In this document: positions 46,883 to 56,941 of the stretch, piece after piece
Layout: every line of letters starts with the position of its first letter
How positions within the stretch are numbered: the stretch's first letter is position 1
Assembly (NCBI GenBank): GCA_903918755.1
Contig: CAIXFN010000082.1
Coordinates: 62,001 to 126,000, forward strand
Direction of reading: 5' to 3'
DNA length: 64,000 bases
From: an uncultured Pedosphaera sp.
GTDB lineage: Bacteria > Verrucomicrobiota > Verrucomicrobiia > Limisphaerales > Pedosphaeraceae
Program-made: the position numbers and the translations under genes
Notes under the pieces: generated by a model
What the model saw: the letters and a program-made list of their open reading frames with translations, nothing else
Told to the model about the DNA's origin: nothing
Databases searched by the model: none

Positions 46883-49800
46883 TTATTGGCGGAGCCGGAA
46901 GAATTTCCGGCCGCCATTGACCAGATTGACGGTGGTCGATCCGGCACCCGTGAGCGGATTCGGGGTGCCGGCCACGACGGTCCAGTTGGCGGCGGCTCCC
47001 AGATTGGCACTGGATTCCAGCACGTAGCCGGCGGCGGACGCGGGCCACGCAAACGTCAGAACGTTGCCGGAACGGGTCACGGTCAGGGTGGGCAGCACCT
47101 TGATCAATTGAATCGCGTTGACGGCGGGGATTTCCGTGGCCGTGCTCGATTGTGGCGTGACCGTGATGAAGAGCGAATCGCCCGTCGTCACTGACACATT
47201 GTCGAATTGTACGTAATTGCCGGTGTCCCGGTTCAACGGGTCCGTGCCAAGTATGCGGACATAGCCAGGGTGGGCGTTGTAATCCGCCCCGGTCTGGGCT
47301 TTGCCGTTGATGGTCGGGTAAACCGCCGTGCCGGCGCTGCTCGTCAGGTCGAAGTCCTCTTCATAAGTGGCGCTGAAGCTGAAGCCCACGCTGTAAACGA
47401 GCACGTTGTAGGTGCCGCTGGGGATGCCATCGAGTTCAAAGATCCGGGGGCTGGCGGCGCTGGCGCCATCCGAGTAACCCTGGAGCAGCGAACCGTCCGC
47501 ATCGCCGTTCACCTTGGTGCCGGTAATGTAGGTCGAGCCGCCGGCCCCCACCAGGGTGACTGTGCTGGGCGCGCCGCTGGCATCCACCAGGAGCCCGCCG
47601 GTTCCCAGGGTGGCGCCATCGAAATTGGCGCCATAAATGTTATTCCAATTCCCCTGGCGGACAGCGCCGGCGACGTCATAAGGAGTCAGCGCACCCGGGA
47701 CCACCGCGTAATTGCCGCCCACAAAATTGATCCCCACGTAGGGGACCAGCGGTGAAGGCTCACCGTTGACCACGCTCAAGGTGGCATTGGCGCTGACTGT
47801 GTCGCTGCCGGCCACGCTCACCACCACACTGTAAACTGTGCCGTTGAAAGAAGAGTCCAACGGCGGGGTGATATAAGTGGCGCGGATGGCGCCGGCAATG
47901 GCCACGCCGTTGGAACGCCATTGGTAATAGAGAGGACTTTGACCCGCCGCGGAAACCGCCTTGATCGTGAAGGTGGCGCGGCCGTGGCTGGCGGCGGTGG
48001 TGTTGGACGGCTGCTGGTTGATCACCACCTTGCCCAGGTCCGGATTCACCCAGGCGCTAATCTGATTGCCGGCCAGCACGGGCAGGGCCGTGGGGTCAGT
48101 GATGGAAGCGGTCGGCGCGAGGCCCAGGTAGAGATAGAAGTCATTGACCTGCTGTCGCAGCAGGGTTTGCAAGGTATAGGGAACTCCCGCCGTCAGGTCG
48201 AGGCTCTGGGGGAAGGGGCCGCCGCCAAATGCCGGGGGGAGGAGCGGAGAGCCGCCAAAACTGGCCAGGAAGAGCAGGTCGGGCACCAGCGAATAATTGC
48301 CCAGCACGGCGGCTGAAACATTCGTGGAGTAGAACACCGCCGCGTCGTCATTGGCGTTGCCATAGAGCGAATAGTTATCGGTGGTGGCCGGGGTGAGCAG
48401 GGTGGTCAGCCGGGCGGAAAACACCGTGCCATCGGGAAAATGGTCGGCCTGAGCGCCCTTCACCCAATAGGTGGCGTCGGGAACACTGTTGGAATAGGCG
48501 GCCACATTGGTTATGTCCAGGGCGGAGCTGCCGGTGGCGTAGTAGGCTTCCAGCAGGGACCAACCCGGGGCCAGTTTCCAGGCACTGAAATTAGCGGTCG
48601 AGCCGGCGGGGATGGCCAGGCCGGAAATGGCGCTGGCCACATTGTTGACGGTGACGGTGTAGTTGGTTCCCTGGGCCTGCGCGGAAGTCGTGAGAATCAC
48701 CAGGGCGGGATTCGCCGGGCTCACTGTGGCGTCGGTGACGGTGACCCCACCAGAGACCATGAAGTTGGTGGCCGCCACGCTGGTCGGCACCACCGCATCG
48801 CTGAAAGTGACTTGGATGTTCTGGTTGCCCCAGGCACCGGAGATTTGCTTGATCTTGGGCGGGGTGGCCAGGCCGCCGGAATCCGCCAGGGCATCCAGTT
48901 GCGCGCTGGTGAGGGTGCCGCTGGTGCTGAACACCAGGCGGTCGAGCAGGAAGCCCCATTCGCGTTCCGCGAGGCTGAAGACCTGCAGGCCGGGAGCCGC
49001 CACCGTGTAGGTGGCTGATTCGGAGCGCCATTGGTAGGCGGTCGAGGCGGGAGCCGCCACGCCATTGGCGCCGGCGGTGTGATATTGGGAGGAGTCGCCG
49101 GCGGTGGTGAAGGTCCCGAACGAGTTGGGCAGGAAGGCGCTGTTGGCCTGGCTGTTGTCCGAGTTGGCGGCGACTACTGCGGGATTCGCGCGCCAGCGGT
49201 AATAAAGGGTATAGGTGCTTGGCTGGGTGAAGCTGAGGTTATAGGTTACGAAACTGTTGGGCCGGCCGGCCTGGGGACCGCCGGCCCCATTGATCCCGTT
49301 GGCAAAAGGGGGCGCATTGGAGGTGTTGCAATAAAGCGCCGTGCCACCACTGGCGCTGGCGTCCGGCAGCGATTGCCAGAAGTCCAATTGGTGGTTGGCA
49401 GCATTGATGTAATTGGCGCCCGCGCCGTCGGGGCGGTCGGTTTCAAAGGCCACATAGGTATCGTTCAAGCCCTGGGGAATGGCGTCGGTAAACGCGTTTG
49501 GCGTGGCGTCCAACTGGGCCGCCGTGAGCGAGGGATTCGTGCTGAAAACCAATCGGTCCAGCAGGAAACCCCATTCCCGTTCCGCGATCGTGAAGGCCTG
49601 AACCCCGGGTGTCGCCACCGTGTAGGTGCTCGTTTCCGAGCGCCATTGGTAGGTGGTCGAGGCTGGGGCAGCCACGCCATTCGCGCCCGCGGTATGAAAT
49701 TGGGAGGAATCACCCGGGGTGGTGAACACGCCGAAGGAATTCGGCAGGAAGGCGCTGTTCGCCTGGCTGTTGTCGGAATTCGCGGCCACCACCGCAGGGT

Positions 49801-50161
49801 TGGCCCGCCAGCGATAATAAAGGGTATAAGTGCCTGCTTGTGCGAAATTGATGTTGTAAACCGCGAAACTATTCGGGCGCCCGCTTTGAGGGCCACCCGC
49901 CCCATTGATGCCGTTGGCGAACGGCGGGGTGATGGAAGTATTGCAATAGAGCGCCGTGCCGCCGCTGGCGCTCGGGTCGGGCAGGGAGACCCAGAAGTCA
50001 AGTTGCGGATTGGCGGAGTTTTGGAGGGTCACCAGTCCCAAATCGGCTTTGAAGGCCACGGCCGAGCCGTCGGAGGGTTGGAGGATGTTTTGGGCCTGGG
50101 CGAGCGGCAACGCGGCGCCGCCCAGCAGCAGGGCCAGGAGGAGGGATGGGGATATTTTCAT
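46883..50161 (-). CDS. Large secreted protein with two tandem repeats and Ig-like domains
   Basis: 1092 residues from the ATG at 50161, which opens a signal peptide (MKISPSLLLALLLGG...AQAQ). Residues about 25-205 and 225-410 are near-identical copies sharing LDFW.SLPD.SASGGTALYCNTS, the GINGAGGPQ.GRPNSF segment and REWGFLLDRLVFST. The repeat unit is 615 bases. After them come a Big-like strand set (about 425-510), a region with YSLYGNANDDAAVFYS, an Ig-like domain (VINQQPSNTTA, about 680-760) and a C-terminal domain with VLESSANLGAAANW and FFRLRQ, a common tail in verrucomicrobial secreted proteins. Cell-surface or extracellular; function unknown. Confidence 0.75.
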   Translation of the reverse strand: MKISPSLLLALLLGGAALPLAQAQNILQPSDGSAVAFKADLGLVTLQNSANPQLDFWVSLPDPSASGGTALYCNTSITPPFANGINGAGGPQSGRPNSFAVYNINFAQAGTYTLYYRWRANPAVVAANSDNSQANSAFLPNSFGVFTTPGDSSQFHTAGANGVAAPASTTYQWRSETSTYTVATPGVQAFTIAEREWGFLLDRLVFSTNPSLTAAQLDATPNAFTDAIPQGLNDTYVAFETDRPDGAGANYINAANHQLDFWQSLPDASASGGTALYCNTSNAPPFANGINGAGGPQAGRPNSFVTYNLSFTQPSTYTLYYRWRANPAVVAANSDNSQANSAFLPNSFGTFTTAGDSSQYHTAGANGVAAPASTAYQWRSESATYTVAAPGLQVFSLAEREWGFLLDRLVFSTSGTLTSAQLDALADSGGLATPPKIKQISGAWGNQNIQVTFSDAVVPTSVAATNFMVSGGVTVTDATVSPANPALVILTTSAQAQGTNYTVTVNNVASAISGLAIPAGSTANFSAWKLAPGWSLLEAYYATGSSALDITNVAAYSNSVPDATYWVKGAQADHFPDGTVFSARLTTLLTPATTDNYSLYGNANDDAAVFYSTNVSAAVLGNYSLVPDLLFLASFGGSPLLPPAFGGGPFPQSLDLTAGVPYTLQTLLRQQVNDFYLYLGLAPTASITDPTALPVLAGNQISAWVNPDLGKVVINQQPSNTTAASHGRATFTIKAVSAAGQSPLYYQWRSNGVAIAGAIRATYITPPLDSSFNGTVYSVVVSVAGSDTVSANATLSVVNGEPSPLVPYVGINFVGGNYAVVPGALTPYDVAGAVRQGNWNNIYGANFDGATLGTGGLLVDASGAPSTVTLVGAGGSTYITGTKVNGDADGSLLQGYSDGASAASPRIFELDGIPSGTYNVLVYSVGFSFSATYEEDFDLTSSAGTAVYPTINGKAQTGADYNAHPGYVRILGTDPLNRDTGNYVQFDNVSVTTGDSLFITVTPQSSTATEIPAVNAIQLIKVLPTLTVTRSGNVLTFAWPASAAGYVLESSANLGAAANWTVVAGTPNPLTGAGSTTVNLVNGGRKFFRLRQ

Positions 50162-50328
50162 GGGATGAGTTGGGGACAGTTCAATTGCGCTGAATTCATT
50201 GGGTCTGGCCCCAACCTTGCGCGATTCGCGGGGACTCGTCATGTCAACCAAAGGGATGACAGGCGGGCCCGCCGCCAAGGGGGGCTTTCCGGCAACGGAC
50301 TGACTTGCCACGGTCCGGGAAAAACCGG

Positions 50329-53300
50329 ATGCTGCTGACGATGATCCCGGTTGTCCGCCACCACCTCGGAGGTTGCCTCGCGCTCTTGCTGGGAGCGCTG
50401 TTGACAATTCCCTTGGTGGGGTGGGCGGAACGGTCGGAAGGATTTTCCGAGGGCGCCTATTTCTTTGAAAATTGGCCCGCGGCCGAAGGGACGGATCTCA
50501 ATGCGGTTACCGCGCTTTGGCAAGCGCACGACGGGTACCTGTGGCTGGGGACCTACAACGGTTTGTTTCGTTTTGACGGGGTGCGCCTGGTCATGTCCGG
50601 TGCGCATGGGGCCCAGCGGCTAACCAACCGCCGGATTACCGCCCTTTTCGAAGATCAAACGGGCACGCTCTGGATGGGCCATGAAAATGGCGAAATCTCC
50701 CGTTACTCCAAGGGAGAGTTCCGGGTGGAAAAGCTGCCGTTCAACTGGGTGGGCGGGGCCATCGAGACCATCAAGGCGGACGAGCACGGGGACATCTGGC
50801 TCGGCAGTACGCGCGGGGGCGCCTTCCGGCTGCGGGATGGGCAATGCAGCTTGCTGGATCTGGCCGACAAGGGCTGGCCGGTGTGGATGGCCAATGATCA
50901 ACGGGGCGCGCTCTGGGTGATGTCCAATGGCACGGTGGGGCAGTTGCGCGACGGCGTCTTTCAAGGTTTGGAACTGGATGCCGGCCGCCATGACACCAAC
51001 AATTACGAACGACTTGTGCCCGCCCGGGACGGGGGGTTCTGGGTACAGCGGAACGGCAAACTCGGCAAATGGCGGGCCGGTGGCTGGGCGTTGGCGCCGC
51101 GACCCGTGCCCTGGCACAACGACCACACCACCACCGAATCGCTGGAGTCTGCTTCCGGGTCGCTGCTCGTTGGCACGATGCGCAGCGGCCTGTTTATTTT
51201 CAGTCCGGCGGGCGAGGTCAGCCACTTCACCCGGCATGATGGCCTGCTGTCAGACCAGATCCGGTCGATCTGCCAGGATCACGAGGGGAATATCTGGTTG
51301 GGAACCGGGGACGGCTTGAGTGCCATGCGCCCCCGGAAGGTCAGGATGTTAATCGCGCCGGATGATTGGCAGGGCTACAAGGTGTTGAGTTTTGCCGCCC
51401 ACGCCGACGGTTCGGTTTGGGTGGGGACCCAAGGCGCCGGGCTTTATCATTTCGCGGATGGGGGGTGGAGCGCGCTTGATGGTGCCAACGGTTTACCGAG
51501 TATGTTTGTCTGGTCCATTCTGGAGCGGAGCGATGGCGAATTGCTGGTGGGCTCCTGGGATAAGGGGACAGTGAGCGGGCGGGGCGACCGGTTGACCGCC
51601 CCAAGCGAACTGGCCCGCGCGGAAGGCTCCGCCCTCGCGATGTATGAGGCCGCCGATGGCCGGTTATGGATCGGCAATCAAAGAGGTTTGGGTTGTTGGG
51701 CGGGCGGAAAATTAACCTGGGTGGTGGGCAAACAGGATTTCAAGGTGCCGGATGTCCGGGCCATTACCGCGGGGCCGGACGGCACCATCTGGTTTGGGAT
51801 GTTGGGAAGCGGTCTGGGAAGCCTCCAAAGCGGGCGCATCCAACACTTCGGCCGGGCGGAAGGGTTGGCCAGTGATTTTGTGCAGGCGGTGCTGGCGGAA
51901 GCGGACGGTACCATCTGGGTCGGCACCAGCGACCAGGGACTGGCCTGCGGCAGGAATGGGAAGTTTACCACCATCGGCGTGGATCAGGGCCTACCCAGCG
52001 ACTCCGTGTCGCGCATTCTGGATGACGAAGCCGGGCATCTCTGGCTGGGATCGCAGCGGGGGATTGCGCGAGTCAGCAAAGCGGAATTGGAGCTCTGCGC
52101 GGTGGGGAAGTTGTCCACGGTTCAGTGTCTCAATTACGGCCGCGCGGAGGGATTGGCTTCGCAAACCTGTTCCGGCGGGTTCCAGCCCGGCGCGTGTCGC
52201 ACACCGGATGGGCGCCTATGGTTTTCCACCGTGAAAGGAATCGCGATCATTGATCCGCGGGTGGCGACCACCAACTTGACGGCCCCACCCGTCGTGATTG
52301 AGGAGTTCAAGGTGGAAGGATTGCCCGTCGGCGAGGTGGGAACGGCTGATCCCGGGACGGAATCAGCGGAAGGATGGCGGATTCCTGCAGGAAAGCAGCG
52401 ATTTGACTTTGTTTGGACGGGCTTGAGCTTTGCGGCCCCGGAACGGGTGCGTTTTCGCTATCAATTGGCGGGGCTGGAAACCGGCTGGGTGGAGGCCGGA
52501 GCACAGCGGTCCGTGCAATACAGTTACCTGCGCCCCGGGGCCTACACTTTTCGGGTGACGGCTTGCAATAACGACTCGGTTTGGAATGAAGCGGGCGCCT
52601 CCCTGCGATTCCGGGTATTGCCGCATTTCTGGCAGACGTGGTGGTTTCGGGGGCTGGCGGTGACCGGCGGGGCGGGGTTGGTGGGGGGCGGCGCGTGGCT
52701 GACGGCCCGTCGGCGGGCTGGACGGAAATTGGAGCTACTACGGCGGCAGCAGGCGGTGGAGCGGGAGCGGGCCCGGATCGCCCGGGATATCCATGACGAT
52801 CTGGGGGCGAGTTTGACCCGGATTACGATGCTCAGTCATACCGTGCGCGCGGAATTGCAGGATAATTCCCGCGGCGCCCGCGCGGCGGGCGAGGTGAACC
52901 GCACGGCCCGCGAATTAACGCGTTCGCTGGATGAAATCGTGTGGGCGGTGAACCCCCGCCATGACCGGTTGGAAAGTCTGGCGAACTACCTGGGCGGCTA
53001 TGCCCAGGACTTTCTTAGCACGGCCGGAATCGCCTGCCGGCTAGATTTGCCGATCGCCCTGCCGGACCTCACCCTCACCGCGGACTTCCGGCACAATGTT
53101 TTCCTGGCATTCAAGGAGGCGCTGAACAACGTGGTCAAGCATGCCGGGGCCACCGAGGTGACGGTTTCCCTGGAATTCCAGGCGGATGGTTTTCTCCTAT
53201 TAATTGCGGACGATGGCCGGGGTTTTGACCCCGTCACCCCGCCCGCGGAAGGTCCCGGACGCCGCCATGGGTTGGCCAATATGGTTCAGCGAATGGCCGA

Positions 53301-53379
53301 AATCGGCGGGGATTGTCAATGGGAAGCCGCACCCGGCGGGGGAACACGGGTGAAACTGCGGGTCCGCTTTCCCGCCTGA
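50329..53379 (+). CDS. Two-component sensor histidine kinase with beta-propeller input domain
   Basis: 1016 residues from the ATG at 50329. After a signal/anchor (about 8-33) comes a propeller of Reg_prop-like repeats (about 45-640) recognisable by repeated GYLWLGTYNGLFRFDG and DGTIWVGTSDQGL elements. A Y_Y_Y domain follows (about 690-750, VRFRYQLAGLETGW), then a membrane helix (about 775-800). The kinase core is HisKA_3 (RARIARDIHDDLGASLTRI, His at 822) with an HATPase domain ending (EALNNVVKHAGA, DDGRGFDP, GGGTRVKLRV). It senses an extracellular signal and phosphorylates the response regulator 81 bases downstream. Confidence 0.92.
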   Translation: MLLTMIPVVRHHLGGCLALLLGALLTIPLVGWAERSEGFSEGAYFFENWPAAEGTDLNAVTALWQAHDGYLWLGTYNGLFRFDGVRLVMSGAHGAQRLTNRRITALFEDQTGTLWMGHENGEISRYSKGEFRVEKLPFNWVGGAIETIKADEHGDIWLGSTRGGAFRLRDGQCSLLDLADKGWPVWMANDQRGALWVMSNGTVGQLRDGVFQGLELDAGRHDTNNYERLVPARDGGFWVQRNGKLGKWRAGGWALAPRPVPWHNDHTTTESLESASGSLLVGTMRSGLFIFSPAGEVSHFTRHDGLLSDQIRSICQDHEGNIWLGTGDGLSAMRPRKVRMLIAPDDWQGYKVLSFAAHADGSVWVGTQGAGLYHFADGGWSALDGANGLPSMFVWSILERSDGELLVGSWDKGTVSGRGDRLTAPSELARAEGSALAMYEAADGRLWIGNQRGLGCWAGGKLTWVVGKQDFKVPDVRAITAGPDGTIWFGMLGSGLGSLQSGRIQHFGRAEGLASDFVQAVLAEADGTIWVGTSDQGLACGRNGKFTTIGVDQGLPSDSVSRILDDEAGHLWLGSQRGIARVSKAELELCAVGKLSTVQCLNYGRAEGLASQTCSGGFQPGACRTPDGRLWFSTVKGIAIIDPRVATTNLTAPPVVIEEFKVEGLPVGEVGTADPGTESAEGWRIPAGKQRFDFVWTGLSFAAPERVRFRYQLAGLETGWVEAGAQRSVQYSYLRPGAYTFRVTACNNDSVWNEAGASLRFRVLPHFWQTWWFRGLAVTGGAGLVGGGAWLTARRRAGRKLELLRRQQAVERERARIARDIHDDLGASLTRITMLSHTVRAELQDNSRGARAAGEVNRTARELTRSLDEIVWAVNPRHDRLESLANYLGGYAQDFLSTAGIACRLDLPIALPDLTLTADFRHNVFLAFKEALNNVVKHAGATEVTVSLEFQADGFLLLIADDGRGFDPVTPPAEGPGRRHGLANMVQRMAEIGGDCQWEAAPGGGTRVKLRVRFPA

Positions 53380-53460
53380 GTCGAAAGCCATGATCCCCAG
53401 CGCCAACGTCATCACAATGGATGACAACCGTTGCCGGGAAAACCAGCTTATATTGCGCGC

Positions 53461-54090
53461 ATGCCAATAACTGTTGCAGTCGTGGAAGACGATGAGCAAA
53501 CCCGGAGCATTTTGACCGGGTGGTTGGCGGGCGCGGCGGAATTTGCCTTGGTCGGCGATTGGGGGCACTCCGCTGGCGCTCTGGCGGGATTACCCGTGGC
53601 CCGACCGGATGTGGTGCTGATGGACATCAACCTGCAGGCCGCGAGCGGGATTGATTTGGTGAAGGCGTTAAAGCCGGGCTTGCCGGAGACCCAATTCGTC
53701 ATGGTCACGGTTTACCAGGATGCGGACCACATTTACGACGCTTTGGCGGCGGGGGCAACCGGGTACCTCCTGAAAGCCACGCCCCGGGAGGAACTACTGG
53801 CGGCATTGACCGAGGTCCATCAGGGCGGTTCGCCAATGAGCAGCCGCATTGCCCGCAAGGTGGTGCAATCGTTCGCGCAGCCGGCGCACGCGGCCCCGCC
53901 CGCCGCCGGACTCTCGCCACGCGAAGAAGAGGTTTTGGGGCTGCTGGCCCGCGGATTTTTGTTGAAAGAGGTGGCGGACAAACTGGGTATTAGCACCCCG
54001 ACCGTCAAAACTTACGTGCGCCGGATGTATGAGAAACTTCATGTCCGTTCCCGTTCCCAAGCCGTCGCCCGCTATGCCCGCCTCGGGTAA
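53461..54090 (+). CDS. NarL/FixJ-type response regulator
   Basis: 209 residues from the ATG at 53461. Receiver domain with acidic pocket ED D (about 9-11), phosphoacceptor Asp 55 (LMDINL) and Lys in YLLKATP (about 105). LuxR-type helix-turn-helix at about 145-205 (LSPREEEVLGLLARGF, VKTYVRRMYEKLHV). It is the partner of the propeller kinase just upstream. Its target genes are not known; the neighbouring secreted proteins are candidates. Confidence 0.93.
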   Translation: MPITVAVVEDDEQTRSILTGWLAGAAEFALVGDWGHSAGALAGLPVARPDVVLMDINLQAASGIDLVKALKPGLPETQFVMVTVYQDADHIYDALAAGATGYLLKATPREELLAALTEVHQGGSPMSSRIARKVVQSFAQPAHAAPPAAGLSPREEEVLGLLARGFLLKEVADKLGISTPTVKTYVRRMYEKLHVRSRSQAVARYARLG

Positions 54091-54225
54091 TGGTTGGCCG
54101 GGTGCTCCCAGTGTCGAGTCCGCGGAAGCACGGGGGTTTTCCCCCGCTTGGGGGTCCGGCGGTGGGGTGTCACATTGATTGCGGTTCGGTCGGCGAATGA
54201 TTTGCCGGCTTGGGCCACTCAAAAT

Positions 54226-54429
54226 ATGACCACACTCGAAATCAAAGGCGATTGGAACATCACCAAGGGCAAACTGAAACAGAAATGGGCCAAATTGACG
54301 GACGACGATCTGCAATTTGTCGCCGGAAAGCAGGAAGAACTCATCGGGCGCATTCAGAAACGCACCGGGGAAACCCGCGAAGCCGTGGCGAAGGCGCTCA
54401 AGGAATCTGAATCCTGCTCCTGCTGTTAA
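54226..54429 (+). CDS. CsbD family stress protein
   Basis: 67 residues from the ATG at 54226. The frame is open upstream, but the protein proper starts MTTLEIKGDWN. It has the CsbD features: WNITKGKLKQKWAKLTDDDL and GKQEELIGRIQKRTGETREAV. These small hydrophilic proteins accumulate under general stress and have no known activity. The Cys-rich ending SESCSCC is uncommon for the family. It lies 135 bases after the response regulator. Confidence 0.85.
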   Translation: MTTLEIKGDWNITKGKLKQKWAKLTDDDLQFVAGKQEELIGRIQKRTGETREAVAKALKESESCSCC

Positions 54430-55020
54430 GCCTGGCTTGCCACAAGGACAAGCTCGCAGCACCCTGACCCGATGAGAAGATGGGCGGGGTTATTTTTTTG
54501 GGTTGAGGAATCGCCGACAACGGCCCAAGTACCTGACTCATTATTCGCAGCAAGACCGCGTGGGTATGTTTGCTGGGATCGTTTTGTTCCTTTGGGAGCG
54601 TTCTCAATCTCCAAGGACAATGCCACGAGGTGGAGTATTATGGTCGCAGTGGACAAAAAGGGCCAGTTCAAAATTCCGGTTCGGAGGTCGCCAATTTCGC
54701 GATGATTCGACAGTCGACACTTGCGTTCGTCATGCTGTCATCCGTGTATTTTTGGTGCGGTCTCTGTACGCTTTCAAAGGCGGGGTGGGATCAGGATTGT
54801 GAGAAAATCTCACTAAACTAGGTAAATGTTTTCCGGGCACGGAGTGGGGAGATTTTTGAGTTTGGCATTTTACTAGCTCCCTCAAAAGGCGATTCGATAT
54901 GAAAAAAAAGCAACACAAGTCCACGGTGTGCCACCAGCAATGGTTGTTCCCTTGCCGGACTTTGTGCTTTGGTTCGTGCCAGGTGCAAGAGCCAACTATT
55001 CCTGCCATCCAGTTTGCCCG
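54430..55020. other. Intergenic region with scattered short frames, no gene called
   Basis: This 591-base stretch follows csbD. Several overlapping plus-strand frames of 60-100 codons exist, but none has a domain. One candidate begins at 54703 (MIRQSTLAFVMLSSVYFWCG, hydrophobic) and ends at 54821; it could be a tiny secreted peptide or decayed gene. AT content is higher here than around it. The promoter of the next gene should lie near the end. Confidence 0.5.
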
Positions 55021-55416
55021 ATGAATATCTGTCGCAAACTCTTGCTGATCACCGGGACTGGTTTATTAACCGTTTTCCTCTTTATTGGTGCGGCACTCGC
55101 GGATGGCACGGTGGTGGCGGGTTTCCTCCTTTCCGAGCCGCAAACGGGGCGCGAGTTGGGGATGGAACATTTGGCGGCGGTGAGTCCGCCCAGGATCCCA
55201 GTGGGATCCAATTGCGACTTCGTAGAGTTCCCCAGCGGTAACTGGCCGGAAAAGCCAACGGTGGAAGCGGTGACCGGAAAAGTGGTGCTGATAATCGACT
55301 TTACCAAGTCGAACGTCATTGCCCTTTGGGGGTCGCCGTCCGGGCCTGACTTCAAGGAAGTCGGGGCGGACGTTGACGCATACCTGGAGGCCATTCCCAC
55401 GGTTTGGCTTGGCTGA
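55021..55416 (+). CDS. Small secreted or membrane-anchored protein, unknown
   Basis: 131 residues from the ATG at 55021, chosen because MNICRKLLLITGTGLLTVFLF is a clear signal peptide/anchor; the frame is open further upstream without one. The rest contains VVAGFLLSEPQTGRELG, a lone Cys (SNCDFVEF) and an Ile/Val-rich stretch (GKVVLIIDFTKSNVIALWG). No family recognised. It is followed by a strong terminator at 55477, so it is probably a single-gene unit. Confidence 0.55.
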   Translation: MNICRKLLLITGTGLLTVFLFIGAALADGTVVAGFLLSEPQTGRELGMEHLAAVSPPRIPVGSNCDFVEFPSGNWPEKPTVEAVTGKVVLIIDFTKSNVIALWGSPSGPDFKEVGADVDAYLEAIPTVWLG

Positions 55417-55476
55417 CCTGGTCGTCGGTGGGGAGTGATGCGAAGAGTTGAGGTTGTTTGTTGTTGTGTTGTTGTA

Positions 55477-55525
55477 CCTCACCCGGGCCACGACCGTTTC
55501 GTGTGCCCGGGTGAGGTTTTTCTTT
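55477..55525 (+). terminator. Strong intrinsic terminator
   Basis: CCTCACCCGGGC (55477-55488) pairs with GCCCGGGTGAGG (55505-55516), and CACGA/TCGTG (55489-55493 with 55499-55503) extends the stem inwards. TTTTTCTTT follows at 55517-55525. It terminates the small gene ending at 55416. Confidence 0.88.
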
Positions 55526-55634
55526 GGGCATAGGTGCCGGATCGTGGTGGTTCCCGGGCATGATTCCATTCGGGGGGAGAAACTGCGAAACTCATTGTGG
55601 TTTACCAGCCCATCGGCTAATAACCTCCTCCGTT

Positions 55635-56912
55635 ATGAACCATACTGTCGCCGCTTTGGGCTTGCTCCTTGCCTCGCTTTGGCTGTCTGGGACACGGGGT
55701 GATGCGGCAGACTGGCCGCAGTGGCGTGGTCCTTCGCGGGACGGGCATGCAGCGACGGGTTCGGTGCCGACCACCCTCGCGGCGGAACCCAAAGTGATTT
55801 GGCGGATGGACATCGGGGGCGGGTTTTCATCGCCGGTGGTGGAGCAGGGTAAACTGGTTTATTTGGATGCCCGGGACGGCCGGGAAGTGGTTCATCTCGT
55901 GGAGGCGGCTACCGGCAAGGAAATCTGGGCGGTGCCGTTTGCGAACATGTACCAGGACGAATGGGGGCAGGGACCGCGGTCCACCCCGATCATTGATGGT
56001 GACCGGGTTTACGCGCAATCCTGCAATGGCGAATTCCGGTGCCTGAATTTAGCCGAGGGCAAGGTCCGCTGGGGCGTGGGCTTTGAGAGCGACTACGGGG
56101 TCAAGTTTCTCGGGAGCAAAGCGAACGAAGGCACGGCCAGCCGTCGCGGCAATAACGGCTCCGGGGTCATCGACGGTGATCGGTTGTTCGTGCCGGTAGG
56201 GCAGGCGCAGGGGGCGACCCTGGTGTGCTTTAACAAACTCACTGGCAAGGAAATCTGGCGGGTGGGTAACGAAGAGGCGAGCTACTCGTCCCCGGTGGTC
56301 GCCACCCTGGCCGGGATCAAACAAGTGGTGTATTTCGGCGCTGATGCCTTGATGGGGGCGACCTATGATACCGGTAAATTGTTGTGGCGCCAACCCCTGC
56401 GCACCAACGCCAAACGGCATGCCATGACCCCGATTATCCGGGAAGACACGGTGACGGTGAACTCCCATACTTTTGGGACGATTTGTTTCAATATTGCGCC
56501 CGCCGGGGAGACGCAAACCGTCACGCAGGTGTGGGCCAACCGGGATATGAAGATCAACCTCGCCACGCCGGTGTTGAGGGATCATTACCTGTTTACGCAC
56601 GGCGAAATCAACTCCCGGAATTTCGTATGTCTGGATGCGTTGACGGGGAAGACGCTTTGGAAGCAACCCGGCATGGGCGAAACGGTGTCCAGTGCCATCG
56701 CCGTGGGGGAAAAGCTGCTGGTGCTTTCGGATCGCGGTGAATTGTTTTTGCTGGCCGCGGATCCGGCCCGGTACACCGAATTGGGGCGGGCGCAGATCTG
56801 CGGCACCACCTGGAGTTCCCCAGCGTATGTCAATGGCCGGCTCTACGTGCGCGAGGGCACCTTGAGCGGATGGAAGCTAACCTGCTTCGACCTGCTGGAA
56901 GCCCGGCCCTGA
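55635..56912 (+). CDS. Secreted PQQ-like beta-propeller protein
   Basis: 425 residues from the ATG at 55635, which opens a signal peptide ending near RGDAADW. The family start DWPQWRGPSRDG follows. Repeated propeller blades carry the Trp-docking type motif (EAATGKEIWAVPF, NKLTGKEIWRVG, DALTGKTLWKQPG). These proteins are abundant in Planctomycetes and Verrucomicrobia. Most lack bound quinone and act in the periplasm with unknown substrate. Lone gene, convergent with the sulfate operon end. Confidence 0.85.
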   Translation: MNHTVAALGLLLASLWLSGTRGDAADWPQWRGPSRDGHAATGSVPTTLAAEPKVIWRMDIGGGFSSPVVEQGKLVYLDARDGREVVHLVEAATGKEIWAVPFANMYQDEWGQGPRSTPIIDGDRVYAQSCNGEFRCLNLAEGKVRWGVGFESDYGVKFLGSKANEGTASRRGNNGSGVIDGDRLFVPVGQAQGATLVCFNKLTGKEIWRVGNEEASYSSPVVATLAGIKQVVYFGADALMGATYDTGKLLWRQPLRTNAKRHAMTPIIREDTVTVNSHTFGTICFNIAPAGETQTVTQVWANRDMKINLATPVLRDHYLFTHGEINSRNFVCLDALTGKTLWKQPGMGETVSSAIAVGEKLLVLSDRGELFLLAADPARYTELGRAQICGTTWSSPAYVNGRLYVREGTLSGWKLTCFDLLEARP

Positions 56913-56941
56913 TTGGCGGTTGGGCAAACGGTGCGGTCCGC

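Noticed and set aside
48880-50085. Possible CRISPR-like repeat array
   Set aside because: There are only two long copies of about 615 bases within one coding frame, so it is a domain duplication, not short repeats with unique spacers.
49031-50338. Plus-strand 435-codon ORF
   Set aside because: Antisense of the duplicated secreted protein; its internal repetition simply mirrors the other strand.
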